DNA of 64,000 bases, from the NCBI GenBank assembly GCA_030758115.1, contig JANREX010000042.1, forward strand, positions 36,155 to 100,154. The letters are read 5' to 3'. Under the pieces are notes generated by a model. The model was not told the origin of the DNA and made no database searches. It saw nothing but the letters and a program-made list of their open reading frames with translations. The position numbers and the translations under genes are program-made. Below are positions 24,827-33,172 of this stretch, in pieces (the stretch's first letter is position 1; the number at the start of each line of letters is the position of its first letter). This DNA is from Paracoccaceae bacterium (GTDB lineage Bacteria; Pseudomonadota; Alphaproteobacteria; Rhodobacterales; Rhodobacteraceae).

Positions 24827-26136
24827 TGGAAGACCTCTCCCCCAAACCCGGTGACCTTGAGCCGATCGAGACCGCCAGCCGCGACGAGATCGCGGCGCTG
24901 CAACTGGAACGGATGAAATGGTCCCTGCGTCATGCCTATGACAACGTGCCCCATTACCGCGCCAGCTTCGATGCGGCGGGTGTGCACCCGGATGACCTGA
25001 AGTCGCTGGCGGACCTGGCCAAGTTCCCCTTTACCACCAAGGGCGATCTGCGCGCGAACTATCCCTTCGGGATGTTTGCCGTGCCGCGCGAACAGGTGGT
25101 GCGGGTGCATGCCTCTTCGGGCACGACAGGCCAGCCCACGGTGGTGGGCTATACCCGCAATGACCTGGATGTCTGGGGCACGGTGGTGGCACGCAGTTTG
25201 CGGGCGGCCGGTCTGCGACAAGGGCATATCCTGCACAACGCCTATGGCTATGGCCTGTTCACCGGGGGGCTGGGCGTGCATCTGGGGTCGGAAAAGCTGG
25301 GCCTGACCACGGTGCCGGTGTCGGGCGGCATGACTCCGCGGCAGGTGCGGCTGATCGAGGATTTCCGCGCGGACGGAATCACCGTGACCCCATCCTATGC
25401 ACTGTCGATCCTGGATGAATACGCCAAGCAGGGCCTCGACCCGCGCAAGTCGCCGCTCAAGGTCGGCATCTTCGGGGCCGAGCCCTGGACCAACGCCATG
25501 CGCCGCGAGATCGAGGATGCCTTCGACATGCATGCCGTCGACATCTACGGCCTGTCCGAAGTGATCGGGCCGGGCGTGGCCAATGAATGCGTGGAAACCA
25601 AGGACGGCCTGCACATCTGGGAGGATCATTTCTATCCCGAGGTGATCAACCCCGAAACCGGCGAGGTCCTGCCGGATGGCGAGCTGGGCGAGCTGGTCTT
25701 TACCTCGCTCACCAAGGAAGCCTTCCCCATCGTGCGCTATCGCACCCGTGACCTGACGCGGCTGATGCCCGGCACGGCGCGCAGCATGCGGCGGATGGAA
25801 AAGATCACCGGGCGCAGCGACGACATGATCATCCTGCGCGGCGTCAATGTCTTTCCGACCCAGATCGAGGAAGTGCTGATGCAGGTCCGTGACCTTGCCC
25901 CGCATTTCCAGATCGAACTGCACCGCAAAGGCCGGATGGATGCGATGCGCGTCCTCTGCGAGGCCTGCGAGGGCGTCAGCCCCTCGGGCCGCGACGCGGC
26001 GGCGCGCGACATGTCGCACCGGATCAAGCAGACGGTCGGCATCTCGGTCGAGATCCACGTCCTCGATCCCGGTCGCGTGGCCCGCAGCGAAGGCAAGGCC
26101 GTGCGCATCATCGACAACCGTCCCAAGGGCGACTGA
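24826..26136 (+). CDS. paaK: Phenylacetate-CoA ligase
   Basis: 436 residues, start at 24826 sharing one base with the thiolase stop. It activates phenylacetate to phenylacetyl-CoA with ATP. The AMP-forming signature HASSGTTGQPTVVGYT lies near residue 90, with further motifs IYGLSEVIGPGVA and YRTRDLTR and the lysine-containing C-terminal domain (GRSDDMIILRGVNVFPTQIEE). Length and order match PaaK. It provides the first intermediate, which also serves as the inducer of PaaX-type regulators. Confidence 0.95.
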   Translation: MEDLSPKPGDLEPIETASRDEIAALQLERMKWSLRHAYDNVPHYRASFDAAGVHPDDLKSLADLAKFPFTTKGDLRANYPFGMFAVPREQVVRVHASSGTTGQPTVVGYTRNDLDVWGTVVARSLRAAGLRQGHILHNAYGYGLFTGGLGVHLGSEKLGLTTVPVSGGMTPRQVRLIEDFRADGITVTPSYALSILDEYAKQGLDPRKSPLKVGIFGAEPWTNAMRREIEDAFDMHAVDIYGLSEVIGPGVANECVETKDGLHIWEDHFYPEVINPETGEVLPDGELGELVFTSLTKEAFPIVRYRTRDLTRLMPGTARSMRRMEKITGRSDDMIILRGVNVFPTQIEEVLMQVRDLAPHFQIELHRKGRMDAMRVLCEACEGVSPSGRDAAARDMSHRIKQTVGISVEIHVLDPGRVARSEGKAVRIIDNRPKGD

Positions 26137-26137
26137 G

Positions 26138-26707
26138 ATGGCGCGCGGACTGGCACGCGATCACGACGAAAAACGCGCCGCCCTGCGCAAGGGGGCGGCG
26201 GATTACTTCGCGCGGCATGGGTATGACCGTGCCTCGATGACGGGGGCCGCGAAACACTGTGGCGTGTCCAAGGCCTTGATCTATCACTACTATGCCAGCA
26301 AGGAAGACCTGCTGTTCGATATCCTTGACGATCATCTCGGCGCGCTGGTCGAGGTGGTCGAGGCCGCGCGCGGTGACGGCATTCGCGGCGTGATCCGTGC
26401 GGTTCTGTCGGCCTATGAGGATGCGGATGCCGAGCACAAGCTGCAACTGGATGCGCTGGCGACATTGCCGCCGGAACGCCAGGCCCCGCTGATCGCGGCG
26501 CAGCGCCGACTGGTCACCGTCATGGCCGAGGCGGTGGATGCCGAACGCCCCGGTCTGGACGCGGACCGGCTGCGCGCGCTGACCATGTCGGTCTATGGCA
26601 TCCTCAACTGGTTCTACATGTGGCATCGCCCCGGCAAGGGCCTCAGCCGCGCCGCCTATGCCGATCTGGCGGCGGATTTCGTCATGGGTGGTCTGCGCGC
26701 GATCTGA
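26138..26707 (+). CDS. TetR-family regulator at the end of the phenylacetate operon (PaaR-like)
   Basis: 189 residues, start at 26138 directly after the paaK stop. The N-terminal TetR helix-turn-helix reads YDRASMTGAAKHCGVSKALIYHYYASKEDLLF, followed by a helical ligand domain ending RAAYADLAADFVMGGLRA. As the last gene of the paa operon it is probably a local repressor. The locus therefore has two regulators, this and PaaX. TetR-type phenylacetate regulators are known (PaaR), but identity here is from context only. Confidence 0.82.
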   Translation: MARGLARDHDEKRAALRKGAADYFARHGYDRASMTGAAKHCGVSKALIYHYYASKEDLLFDILDDHLGALVEVVEAARGDGIRGVIRAVLSAYEDADAEHKLQLDALATLPPERQAPLIAAQRRLVTVMAEAVDAERPGLDADRLRALTMSVYGILNWFYMWHRPGKGLSRAAYADLAADFVMGGLRAI

Positions 26708-26755
26708 GATGGTGCGCCGGATGCCCTGTTGCCTTTGACGATCCGGATTGCGGCC

Positions 26756-28396
26756 TCAGGCAAAGCTGCCATGGCAGAACCAGCCGCGCGACATGCTGGC
26801 GCCATGGGCAAAGAACAGCCACAGGCGCGTGCCGCAGGTGGTGGTGACGATCCAGTAATCGCGCGTGCCGCTGCGCCAGTCAGGCTCGTCCAGCCACCAT
26901 TCCGGCGCGATGCGTTCGGGACCCTGCGCGCAGGCCAGCGCCAGATCGCGCCGCCGCCAGCGAAAGCGGGCAGGCGGGTGGGGCGTTTCGGGTGCGGTCA
27001 CCGGCTCGGGCCGCCACAACAGCAAGGGGCGCGGCGCGGGCGGTGCGGGCCAGTCGGGCGCCGGCTCCGACCAGGCTGCGGCCAGCACCTGGGCTGCCTT
27101 CTCCGGGATGTGGCTGTTGCCGGGATGGTGGCGGGTGATCGCTTCCATTCCGATACGTGCGCCGATGCGCGCCATCAGGTCTTCCAGCGCGGTGTCGCGC
27201 GCGACACGGCTGGCGGCGGCGCGGGCGGCGTCCAGATGGCCGCTGGCCTGCTTGTCATGCAGGGGTTCGGTGCGCAGCGCCTCCAGCCGCATCATGTCGA
27301 TCCCGAAGCCTGCATCCAGCTGATCCAGCCGCATGGCCAGCAGCGGGCGGATGCGCGCGGGATCGTGGCTGGCGCGGGCCAGCGTCAGCGTGATCTCCTG
27401 CCGCCCGCCATCGCTGCGATAGGCCTCCAGCCGGACGATTCGTGCGCCTTGCCGCTTGTCCGCCAGCATCTGGCATAGGCGCTCCAGCAGCCGGTCGGTT
27501 GCCGCCAGGATGTCCGCCGCCAGCCCGATGGGATCGGGCAGGCTGATCCGCGTGGCAAAGGCCGTATCGGTGCGCGCCGGGCTGATCGGTTCGGGCGCGC
27601 TGCCCAGGGCCTGATCCAGCCGCAGCACCAGCCCCTTGCCGAAGCGCCGCGCCAGGGCGGCGCGTGGCTGGCCGGTCAGATCGCCCACATGGCGCAGGCC
27701 CAGCCGGGTCAGTTGCGCCACGGTATCCGGGTCCAGCCGCAAGGCCGCAACGGGCAGGCGCGCGATGGCGGAATGGGTCTGGCCCACGGGCGCGATCGCG
27801 GGGGCGAAGGTGGTGATGACGGTGGCGGTCCTGTCGTGCCGTGCCCGTGTGGCGGCGCGCGACCGGGTCGCCCGCGCCTCTTGCTGGATGGCATCGCCGC
27901 TGCGCCCCGTCGCGGCATGGCGTCCGGCATGGCGCGCCAGCGCCCATGCCGCCCCCGGCGTATCGGCCAGCCCCGCCTGCACCGACAGGCCCATACCCTC
28001 CAGCGCCGCGCCGATCTGGTCGACCATCGCGGCCTCGCCCCCGAACAGATGCGCGCAGCCCGTGATATCGAGGGCCAGCGCATCGGGTGGTTCCTCGGCC
28101 ACCAGCGGCGACCAGCGTCCGGCCCAGCGGCGCAACCGCGTCAGAAAGGCCGCCTCGGCCGCGGCATCGCGGGCCTGCGTCGCAAGCTGGGGGCAGATCG
28201 CCAGCGCATCGCGCAGCGGCTGGCCGGGATAGAGCCCCTCCGCCTGCGCCAGAACCGAGACCGAGGCGATGCGCTGCGCCGATCCTACCTGTTCGATCAC
28301 CGCGAAAGGTGCCTCCGGCAGGCCGCGCCGCGCCCGCAGCAGCCGTTCCGCGCCAAGGCGGGGAAACCAGAGCGAAAGGATTCGTTTCGGGACCAT
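26756..28396 (-). CDS. imuB: DNA polymerase Y-family protein ImuB
   Basis: 546 residues from ATG 28396 (MVPKRILSLWFPRLGAERL), chosen because an SOS box lies 21-35 bases upstream; an earlier ATG at 28450 would place the box inside the gene. The fold is that of a Y-family polymerase, but the catalytic acidic SxDE-type motif is replaced by ALDITGCAHLFGG, as in ImuB, a non-catalytic partner of DnaE2 in SOS mutagenesis. The C-terminus ends with the ImuB-type PERIAPEWW, RDYWIV and GWFCHGSFA segments. No imuA or dnaE2 adjoins it: the next gene upstream encodes an I78 protein and downstream is convergent tetR. Confidence 0.88.
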   Translation of the reverse strand: MVPKRILSLWFPRLGAERLLRARRGLPEAPFAVIEQVGSAQRIASVSVLAQAEGLYPGQPLRDALAICPQLATQARDAAAEAAFLTRLRRWAGRWSPLVAEEPPDALALDITGCAHLFGGEAAMVDQIGAALEGMGLSVQAGLADTPGAAWALARHAGRHAATGRSGDAIQQEARATRSRAATRARHDRTATVITTFAPAIAPVGQTHSAIARLPVAALRLDPDTVAQLTRLGLRHVGDLTGQPRAALARRFGKGLVLRLDQALGSAPEPISPARTDTAFATRISLPDPIGLAADILAATDRLLERLCQMLADKRQGARIVRLEAYRSDGGRQEITLTLARASHDPARIRPLLAMRLDQLDAGFGIDMMRLEALRTEPLHDKQASGHLDAARAAASRVARDTALEDLMARIGARIGMEAITRHHPGNSHIPEKAAQVLAAAWSEPAPDWPAPPAPRPLLLWRPEPVTAPETPHPPARFRWRRRDLALACAQGPERIAPEWWLDEPDWRSGTRDYWIVTTTCGTRLWLFFAHGASMSRGWFCHGSFA

Positions 28397-28416
28397 GGGC
28401 AGCTTTGCGGCAGTTT

Positions 28417-28431
28417 GTTCACTATTTGTTC
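28417..28431 (-). promoter_or_regulatory. LexA (SOS) box of imuB
   Basis: GTTC-ACTATTT-GTTC exactly matches the alphaproteobacterial LexA consensus GTTC-N7-GTTC (GAAC-N7-GAAC on the transcribed strand). It is 21 bases upstream of the imuB start codon, in a position to block transcription until DNA damage. Confidence 0.88.
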
Positions 28432-28475
28432 CAAAATAGCGCCATGGCATTGCAGAGTCGAGTCCGTCCCACCTG

Positions 28476-28754
28476 TCAGCCGCACCAGATCCGGGTGATC
28501 CGGCCCCCGCCGTCATAGGTCACGTTCAACCGGTCGGCGCGGTAATCCATCGTCATCGGGCTGCCGTCCTGCATGATGCGCCGTGTCGCGCCAAAGCCGG
28601 CAAAGTCCTGATCCGCCACCGGCTGTCCCAGCAGGCCTTGCAGGCCCGAGGCGCCGCATGCGTCTTCGGAGGGCAAGGTTGCGGGCGGTTCTTCGGGTGT
28701 GCAGGCGGCCAGCAGCAGAATGGCACCAAGCGCGGCGGCGGCAGAGAGACGCAT
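28476..28754 (-). CDS. I78-family peptidase inhibitor, lipoprotein
   Basis: 92 residues from ATG 28754 (AAAGG 9 bases upstream); ATG 28772 is an alternative adding MQRPTF. A lipoprotein signal ends LLLAAC (Cys about residue 17). The inhibitor domain has ACGASGLQGLLGQPV, a central RIMQDGSPMTMDYRADRLNV and the terminal GRITRIWCG, matching Inhibitor_I78. It would be anchored to an envelope membrane and inhibit serine proteases there. It lies upstream of imuB on the same strand, but the imuB SOS box separates them. Confidence 0.85.
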   Translation of the reverse strand: MRLSAAAALGAILLLAACTPEEPPATLPSEDACGASGLQGLLGQPVADQDFAGFGATRRIMQDGSPMTMDYRADRLNVTYDGGGRITRIWCG

Positions 28755-28882
28755 GAATGTCGGCCTTTGCATCTTTTGTTCCGCTTGCAGCCTAGACCGA
28801 AACCTGCCCGCCGGATAGGAGGAGGTTGAACATCGGCGCGCTTTCGCAAAAGGTGGCGCCCGACAACAGGAGGATGCAACAC

Positions 28883-30013
28883 ATGCGCACACGTGCCGCC
28901 GTGGCCCTTGAGGCCGGCAAACCGCTGGAAATCATGGAAGTGAACCTGGACGGCCCCAAGAAGGGCGAGGTCCTGATCGAGATCAAGGCGACGGGCATCT
29001 GCCACACGGATGAATTCACCCGTTCCGGCGCGGACCCCGAGGGTCTGTTCCCCTGCATTCTGGGCCATGAGGGCGCAGGCATCGTGATCGAGGTGGGCGA
29101 GGGTGTGACCACGCTGAAGCCGGGCGATCACGTGATCCCGCTTTACACGCCCGAATGCCGCGAATGCTATTCCTGCCTGTCGGGCAAGACCAACCTGTGC
29201 ACGGCAATCCGCAACACCCAAGGCCAGGGTCTGATGCCCGATGGCACGACGCGTTTCTCGATGCTGGATGGCACGCCGATCTATCACTACATGGGCTGCT
29301 CGACCTTCGCCAATCACACGGTCATGCCGGAAATCGCATTGGCCAAGGTGCGCGACGACGCGCCCTTCGACAAGATCTGCTACATCGGTTGCGGCGTGAC
29401 CACGGGCATCGGCGCGGTGATCAATACCGCCGGGGTCGAGATCGGATCGACGGCGGCCGTCTTCGGTCTGGGCGGGATCGGCCTGAACGTGATCCAGGGC
29501 CTGCGGATGGCAGGGGCCGACATGATCATCGGTGTCGATCTGAACGACGACAAGGAAGAGATGGCGCGCAAGTTCGGGATGACGCATTTCATCAACCCCT
29601 CGAAGATCGAAGGGTCCGTGGTGCAGGAGATCGTGAAACTGACCCAGCGCGGGATCGACCATATCGGCGGCGTGGACTATTCCTTCGATGCCACCGGCAA
29701 CGTCAAGGTGATGCGCGACGCGCTGGAATGTTCGCATCGCGGCTGGGGCGTGTCTGTCATCATCGGCGTGGCGCCTGCCGGGGCGGAAATCAGCACCCGT
29801 CCCTTCCAGCTGGTCACCGGCCGGGTCTGGAAGGGTACCGCATTCGGCGGTGCCAAGGGGCGCACCGATGTGCCGAAATTCGTCGACTGGTACATGGATG
29901 GCAAGATCGAGATCGATCCGATGATCACCCATGTCCTGAGCCTGGACGAGATCAACAAGGGCTTTGACCTGATGCATGAAGGCAAGTCGATCCGCGCGGT
30001 CGTGGCCTATTGA
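28883..30013 (+). CDS. S-(hydroxymethyl)glutathione dehydrogenase / class III alcohol dehydrogenase
   Basis: 376 residues. ATG 28883 follows CAGGAGG by 8 bases. Oxidises the formaldehyde-glutathione adduct to S-formylglutathione with NAD. Catalytic zinc ligands are Cys40 (GICHTDEF) and His62 (GHEGAG). The structural zinc site is in [17 protein letters not shown]. The Rossmann motif is [13 protein letters not shown]. The partner hydrolase lies 4 kb downstream on the same strand. It probably removes formaldehyde released by the demethylating enzymes at the right end of the window. Confidence 0.95.
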   Translation: MRTRAAVALEAGKPLEIMEVNLDGPKKGEVLIEIKATGICHTDEFTRSGADPEGLFPCILGHEGAGIVIEVGEGVTTLKPGDHVIPLYTPECRECYSCLSGKTNLCTAIRNTQGQGLMPDGTTRFSMLDGTPIYHYMGCSTFANHTVMPEIALAKVRDDAPFDKICYIGCGVTTGIGAVINTAGVEIGSTAAVFGLGGIGLNVIQGLRMAGADMIIGVDLNDDKEEMARKFGMTHFINPSKIEGSVVQEIVKLTQRGIDHIGGVDYSFDATGNVKVMRDALECSHRGWGVSVIIGVAPAGAEISTRPFQLVTGRVWKGTAFGGAKGRTDVPKFVDWYMDGKIEIDPMITHVLSLDEINKGFDLMHEGKSIRAVVAY

Positions 30014-30052
30014 TCCTTCCTTAGACGGAGGCGTCAGGCGGTGCGGTCGGAT

Positions 30053-30084
30053 GCCTCCGGCGGGGATATTTTGGGCAAGAAGAA
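30053..30084 (+). repeat. Dispersed GGATATTT...CAAGAAGAA element, copy 4
   Basis: Same 32-base arrangement as copy 1 (GCCTCCGGCGG, GGATATTT, CAAGAAGAA), identical in 31 of 32 positions. It lies in the gap between the alcohol dehydrogenase and the GNAT gene. Confidence 0.75.
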
Positions 30085-30097
30085 ACATGGTGGCGCG

Positions 30098-30616
30098 ATG
30101 AGCGAGATGGCGTTGCGCGCGGCGACTGCGGCGGATCGCGCGGCAGTCTGGGAGATCCTGTGCCCGGTGTTCCGCGCCGGCGAAACCTATGCCATCGACC
30201 CCGCCATTTCGCGGGATGACGCGCTGGCCTATTGGTTCGGGCCGGGGCGCGAGGTCCGGGTGGCCGAGGTGGATGGCAAGGTGTTGGGCAGCTATTACAT
30301 CCGGCCCAATGCCGAGGGTGGTGGCGCCCATGTCTGCAACTGCGGCTTTGTCACCGCGGCGGCGGCACAGGGGCGCGGCGTGGCGCGGGCGATGCTGGCC
30401 GAGGCGCTGGACCGTGCGGCGCAATCGGGCTACCGTGCCATGCAGTTCAACTTCGTGATCAGCACCAATACCCGCGCCGTGGCCCTGTGGCAGGCTGCCG
30501 GGTTCCAGATCGCGGGCCGCCTGCCCGGCGCCTATCTGCATCCCGCGCAGGGTTATGTGGATGCGCTGGTGATGTATCGCAGCCTGCTGCCCGAAGGGGT
30601 GGCGGGCGCAACCTGA
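30098..30616 (+). CDS. GNAT-family N-acetyltransferase
   Basis: 172 residues. The acetyl-CoA-binding motif AAAQGRGVARAMLAEALDRA is near residues 88-107, and a C-terminal strand NTRAVALWQAAGFQIAGRLPGA completes the fold. The substrate is unknown. ATG 30098 lies 14 bases after a dispersed element and has no strong ribosome site. It is 16 bases before the NYN gene and may be co-transcribed with it. Confidence 0.85.
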   Translation: MSEMALRAATAADRAAVWEILCPVFRAGETYAIDPAISRDDALAYWFGPGREVRVAEVDGKVLGSYYIRPNAEGGGAHVCNCGFVTAAAAQGRGVARAMLAEALDRAAQSGYRAMQFNFVISTNTRAVALWQAAGFQIAGRLPGAYLHPAQGYVDALVMYRSLLPEGVAGAT

Positions 30617-30632
30617 CAGACTGGACAGACCC

Positions 30633-31355
30633 ATGGACAACCCCGCCCGCCCGCCGCTTCTGGCCGTGCTGATCGATGCCGACAATACCTCGCCGAAATG
30701 GACGCGCGCCATTTTCGAGGAGATCGCAGGGATGGGCGAGGCCAGCGTGCGCCGCGTCTATGGCGATTTCTCCAGCACCCAGATGAGCGGCTGGAACAAG
30801 GTGCAGGCCGAATTCGGTCTGGTCCCGCATCATCAGCCGGCCAACACGGTGGGCAAGAACGCGTCCGACATCGCATTGGTGATCGACGCGATGGACCTGA
30901 TGCATTCGGGTCGTTTCGACGGTTTCGTGCTGATCTCGTCCGACAGCGATTTCACGCGCCTGGCCAGCCGCATCCGCGAGCAGGGTCTGGATGTCTTCGG
31001 CATCGGCGCGCAGAAAACGCCCGAGGCATTCCGCAAGGCCTGCAAGCGTTTCATCTTCCTCGAGAACCTGGAAGGGGCCGATCCTGCGGGCAAACCCGCG
31101 GCCAAGGCCGATACCCGGACCAGCGGCAACCTGCCCGAGGCGCGCGATCTGATCCTGAAGGCGATGGACAGTATCGACCAGGAGGACGACTGGTATGCGC
31201 TGGGCCCCCTGGGCCAGTTCATTACCGCGGCCAATCCGGATTTCGACACGCGCAGCTATGGCAAGAAGAAGTTGAGCGACCTGATTGCCGATCTGAAGAT
31301 CTTCGAGACCAAGCGCGGATCGGGCAACCAGATCCTGGTGCGGCGGATCGACTGA
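30633..31355 (+). CDS. NYN-domain nuclease-like protein with OST-HTH/LOTUS domain
   Basis: 240 residues. The N-terminal PIN-like NYN domain (about 8-145) shows the acidic metal-site pattern: LIDADNTSP, the Asp of NASDIALVIDAMDL, and ISSDSDFTRLASRIRE. The C-terminal ~70 residues (LPEARDLILKAMDSI to DLKIFETKRGSG) form an OST-HTH/LOTUS-type RNA-binding domain. The combination suggests a nuclease acting on RNA, but no target is known. It lies 16 bases after the GNAT gene and is convergent with a tetR gene, with a 4-base gap. Confidence 0.85.
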   Translation: MDNPARPPLLAVLIDADNTSPKWTRAIFEEIAGMGEASVRRVYGDFSSTQMSGWNKVQAEFGLVPHHQPANTVGKNASDIALVIDAMDLMHSGRFDGFVLISSDSDFTRLASRIREQGLDVFGIGAQKTPEAFRKACKRFIFLENLEGADPAGKPAAKADTRTSGNLPEARDLILKAMDSIDQEDDWYALGPLGQFITAANPDFDTRSYGKKKLSDLIADLKIFETKRGSGNQILVRRID

Positions 31356-31359
31356 CGCC

Positions 31360-31995
31360 TCAGTCGCGCAGGCCGTAGCGGGCCAGAAATGTCGTGACGG
31401 CGCCATCGATCACGCGGTCGATTTCCTCGTCCGAGAACCGGTTCTGTATGCCGAAGACGGCCCTGGTCCACAGATCGGCCTTGCACAGCTCGGCGAATTG
31501 GTCGGCGGCCAGTTCGAAATCCTCGATCGCGACTTCGCCGCGCGCCTTGGCCTGCCGCAGGTAATCCGCGATCCGGGCGCGCCCCAGGGCGGGGCCGCTG
31601 TCATAGAAGGCCTGACCGAGTTCCGGGAAACGGTCGGATTCCGCGACGCAGACACGGAAGATGCGCTGCGAGAAATCGGACAGCATGATCCGTATCAGCC
31701 GCCCTGCCGTCTGGCGCAAGACCAGCGCGGGGGGGGCTGTCATGTCGATCACCTGCAGCGCGGCGCTGGCCTGGCGGGAACATTCGCGTTCGGCCATTTC
31801 GGTGAACATCACCCGCTTGTCCGGGAAATAGCTGTAGAGCGTGGCCTTGGACACGCCGGCGGCCCGGGCGATATCATCCACCGATGCGCCTTCGAAACCG
31901 GACAACAGAAAGACCTCGCGCGCGCCATCGAGGACCTGGTCGTATTTCCGGCCCTTGCGCGGTTTGGCGCGCCGCTGTTCGGCAATGATGTTCAT
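31360..31995 (-). CDS. TetR-family regulator divergent from mbfA
   Basis: 211 residues from ATG 31995 after AAAGGAAAGGG. The helix-turn-helix is SVDDIARAAGVSKATLYSYFPDKRVMF, and the C-terminal half matches the AefR-like TetR pattern (FAELCKADLWTRAVFGIQ). It shares a 138-base intergenic region with mbfA that holds several inverted repeats. It may regulate itself; control of mbfA is more likely to come from the Irr-type site. Confidence 0.84.
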   Translation of the reverse strand: MNIIAEQRRAKPRKGRKYDQVLDGAREVFLLSGFEGASVDDIARAAGVSKATLYSYFPDKRVMFTEMAERECSRQASAALQVIDMTAPPALVLRQTAGRLIRIMLSDFSQRIFRVCVAESDRFPELGQAFYDSGPALGRARIADYLRQAKARGEVAIEDFELAADQFAELCKADLWTRAVFGIQNRFSDEEIDRVIDGAVTTFLARYGLRD

Positions 31996-32026
31996 GCGGC
32001 CCTTTCCTTTGCGGAACTCCACTTTA

Positions 32027-32080
32027 AACCGATTGGTTCAGTTTCGACAAGCGATCTGCGTGAGGCCACCCCTTGTCGAA
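32027..32080. promoter_or_regulatory. Two inverted repeats between tetR and mbfA
   Basis: AACC-GATT-GGTT lies at 32027-32038. A longer pair, TTCGACAAG (32043-32051) and CTTGTCGAA (32072-32080), has perfect 9-bp arms 20 bases apart. They lie on the tetR side of the shared promoter region and are candidate TetR operators; no binding data can be inferred. Confidence 0.5.
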
Positions 32081-32099
32081 CCACGCAGCAAGGGATAGG

Positions 32100-32114
32100 T
32101 TAGAATCATTCTAA
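32100..32114. promoter_or_regulatory. Iron control element (Irr box) of mbfA
   Basis: TTAGAAT-C-ATTCTAA is a perfect 15-bp palindrome that fits the Irr-binding ICE pattern TTAGAA-N3-TTCTAA. It lies 19 bases before the mbfA start. In Rhizobiales and Rhodobacterales Irr represses mbfA when iron is scarce, so this site and gene agree. Confidence 0.82.
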
Positions 32115-32133
32115 TTTATCTGGAAACAGAAAC

Positions 32134-33108
32134 ATGCCTTTCCTGTCCCAACGCCGCCGCTTTCGTGATCTGTCCGAGCAGGAGGTCCTGGCGCTGGCGA
32201 TTTCATCCGAAGAGGATGACGCCCGCATTTACCGCAGCTATGCCGAGAGGCTGCGCGCCGATTTCCCCGACACCGCCGCCATGTTCGACGGCATGGCCGC
32301 CGAAGAGGACGGTCACCGCCGCCGCCTGATCGATCTGCACGAGGCGCGTTTCGGGACCGTCATCCCCCTGATCCGCCGGGAACATGTCGCGGGCTACTAC
32401 GCCCGCCGCCCGGTCTGGCTGGTCGAGAATCTTGGCATCGACCGGATCCGCGCCGAAGCCGAAGGCATGGAGCGCGAGGCTGCGGCCTTCTACCTCAAGG
32501 CGGCGCAGCACAGCACGGATGCGGCCACGCGCAAGCTGCTGGGCGATCTGGCGGCTGCGGAGGCCGGGCATCAGGCGCTGGCGGGCGATCTTGCGGAAAA
32601 GCACCTGCCTCAGGATGTGCGCGCCGCCGAAGGGCGCGCGTCGCATCGGCAATTCGTGCTGACCTGGGTGCAACCCGGCCTTGCCGGTCTGATGGATGGA
32701 TCGGTCTCGACCCTGGCGCCGATCTTTGCCACGGCCTTTGCCACGCAGGACACATGGACGACGTTCCAGGTGGGTCTGGCGGCGTCGATCGGGGCGGGGA
32801 TTTCGATGGGCTTTACCGAGGCCGCATCGGATGATGGTGAACTCTCCGGGCGCGGATCGCCCGCCAAGCGCGGCTTTGCCTCAGGGATCATGACGACCGT
32901 GGGCGGGCTGGGGCATGCGCTGCCCTATCTCATCACCGATTTCTGGACAGCGACGGTCATCGCCATTGCCGTCGTCTTCGTGGAATTGTGGGCGATCGCG
33001 TGGATCCAGAACCGCTACATGGAAACGCCATTCTTCCGTGCAGCGCTTCAGGTGGTCCTGGGTGGCGCGCTGGTGCTGGCGGCCGGGGTGCTGATCGGCA
33101 GCGGCTGA
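32134..33108 (+). CDS. mbfA: Membrane-bound ferritin MbfA (rubrerythrin-VIT1 fusion)
   Basis: 324 residues. A ferritin-like N-terminal domain (about 10-165) has paired Glu/His ligands (ISSEEDDARIYRSYAERL, AAEEDGHRRRL, EGMEREAAAFY, AAEAGHQAL). The C-terminal VIT1/CCC1-type membrane domain reads VQPGLAGLMDGSVSTLAP and is followed by about five helices. MbfA exports iron and protects against iron and peroxide stress. The upstream Irr-type palindrome supports the assignment. Length matches characterised MbfA proteins. Confidence 0.92.
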   Translation: MPFLSQRRRFRDLSEQEVLALAISSEEDDARIYRSYAERLRADFPDTAAMFDGMAAEEDGHRRRLIDLHEARFGTVIPLIRREHVAGYYARRPVWLVENLGIDRIRAEAEGMEREAAAFYLKAAQHSTDAATRKLLGDLAAAEAGHQALAGDLAEKHLPQDVRAAEGRASHRQFVLTWVQPGLAGLMDGSVSTLAPIFATAFATQDTWTTFQVGLAASIGAGISMGFTEAASDDGELSGRGSPAKRGFASGIMTTVGGLGHALPYLITDFWTATVIAIAVVFVELWAIAWIQNRYMETPFFRAALQVVLGGALVLAAGVLIGSG

Positions 33109-33172
33109 TGCCCTGTGCACCAATGGTGTTTTCGGCGATTGACGCCGCCCCCCGCCGTGTTACCAACGGCTG

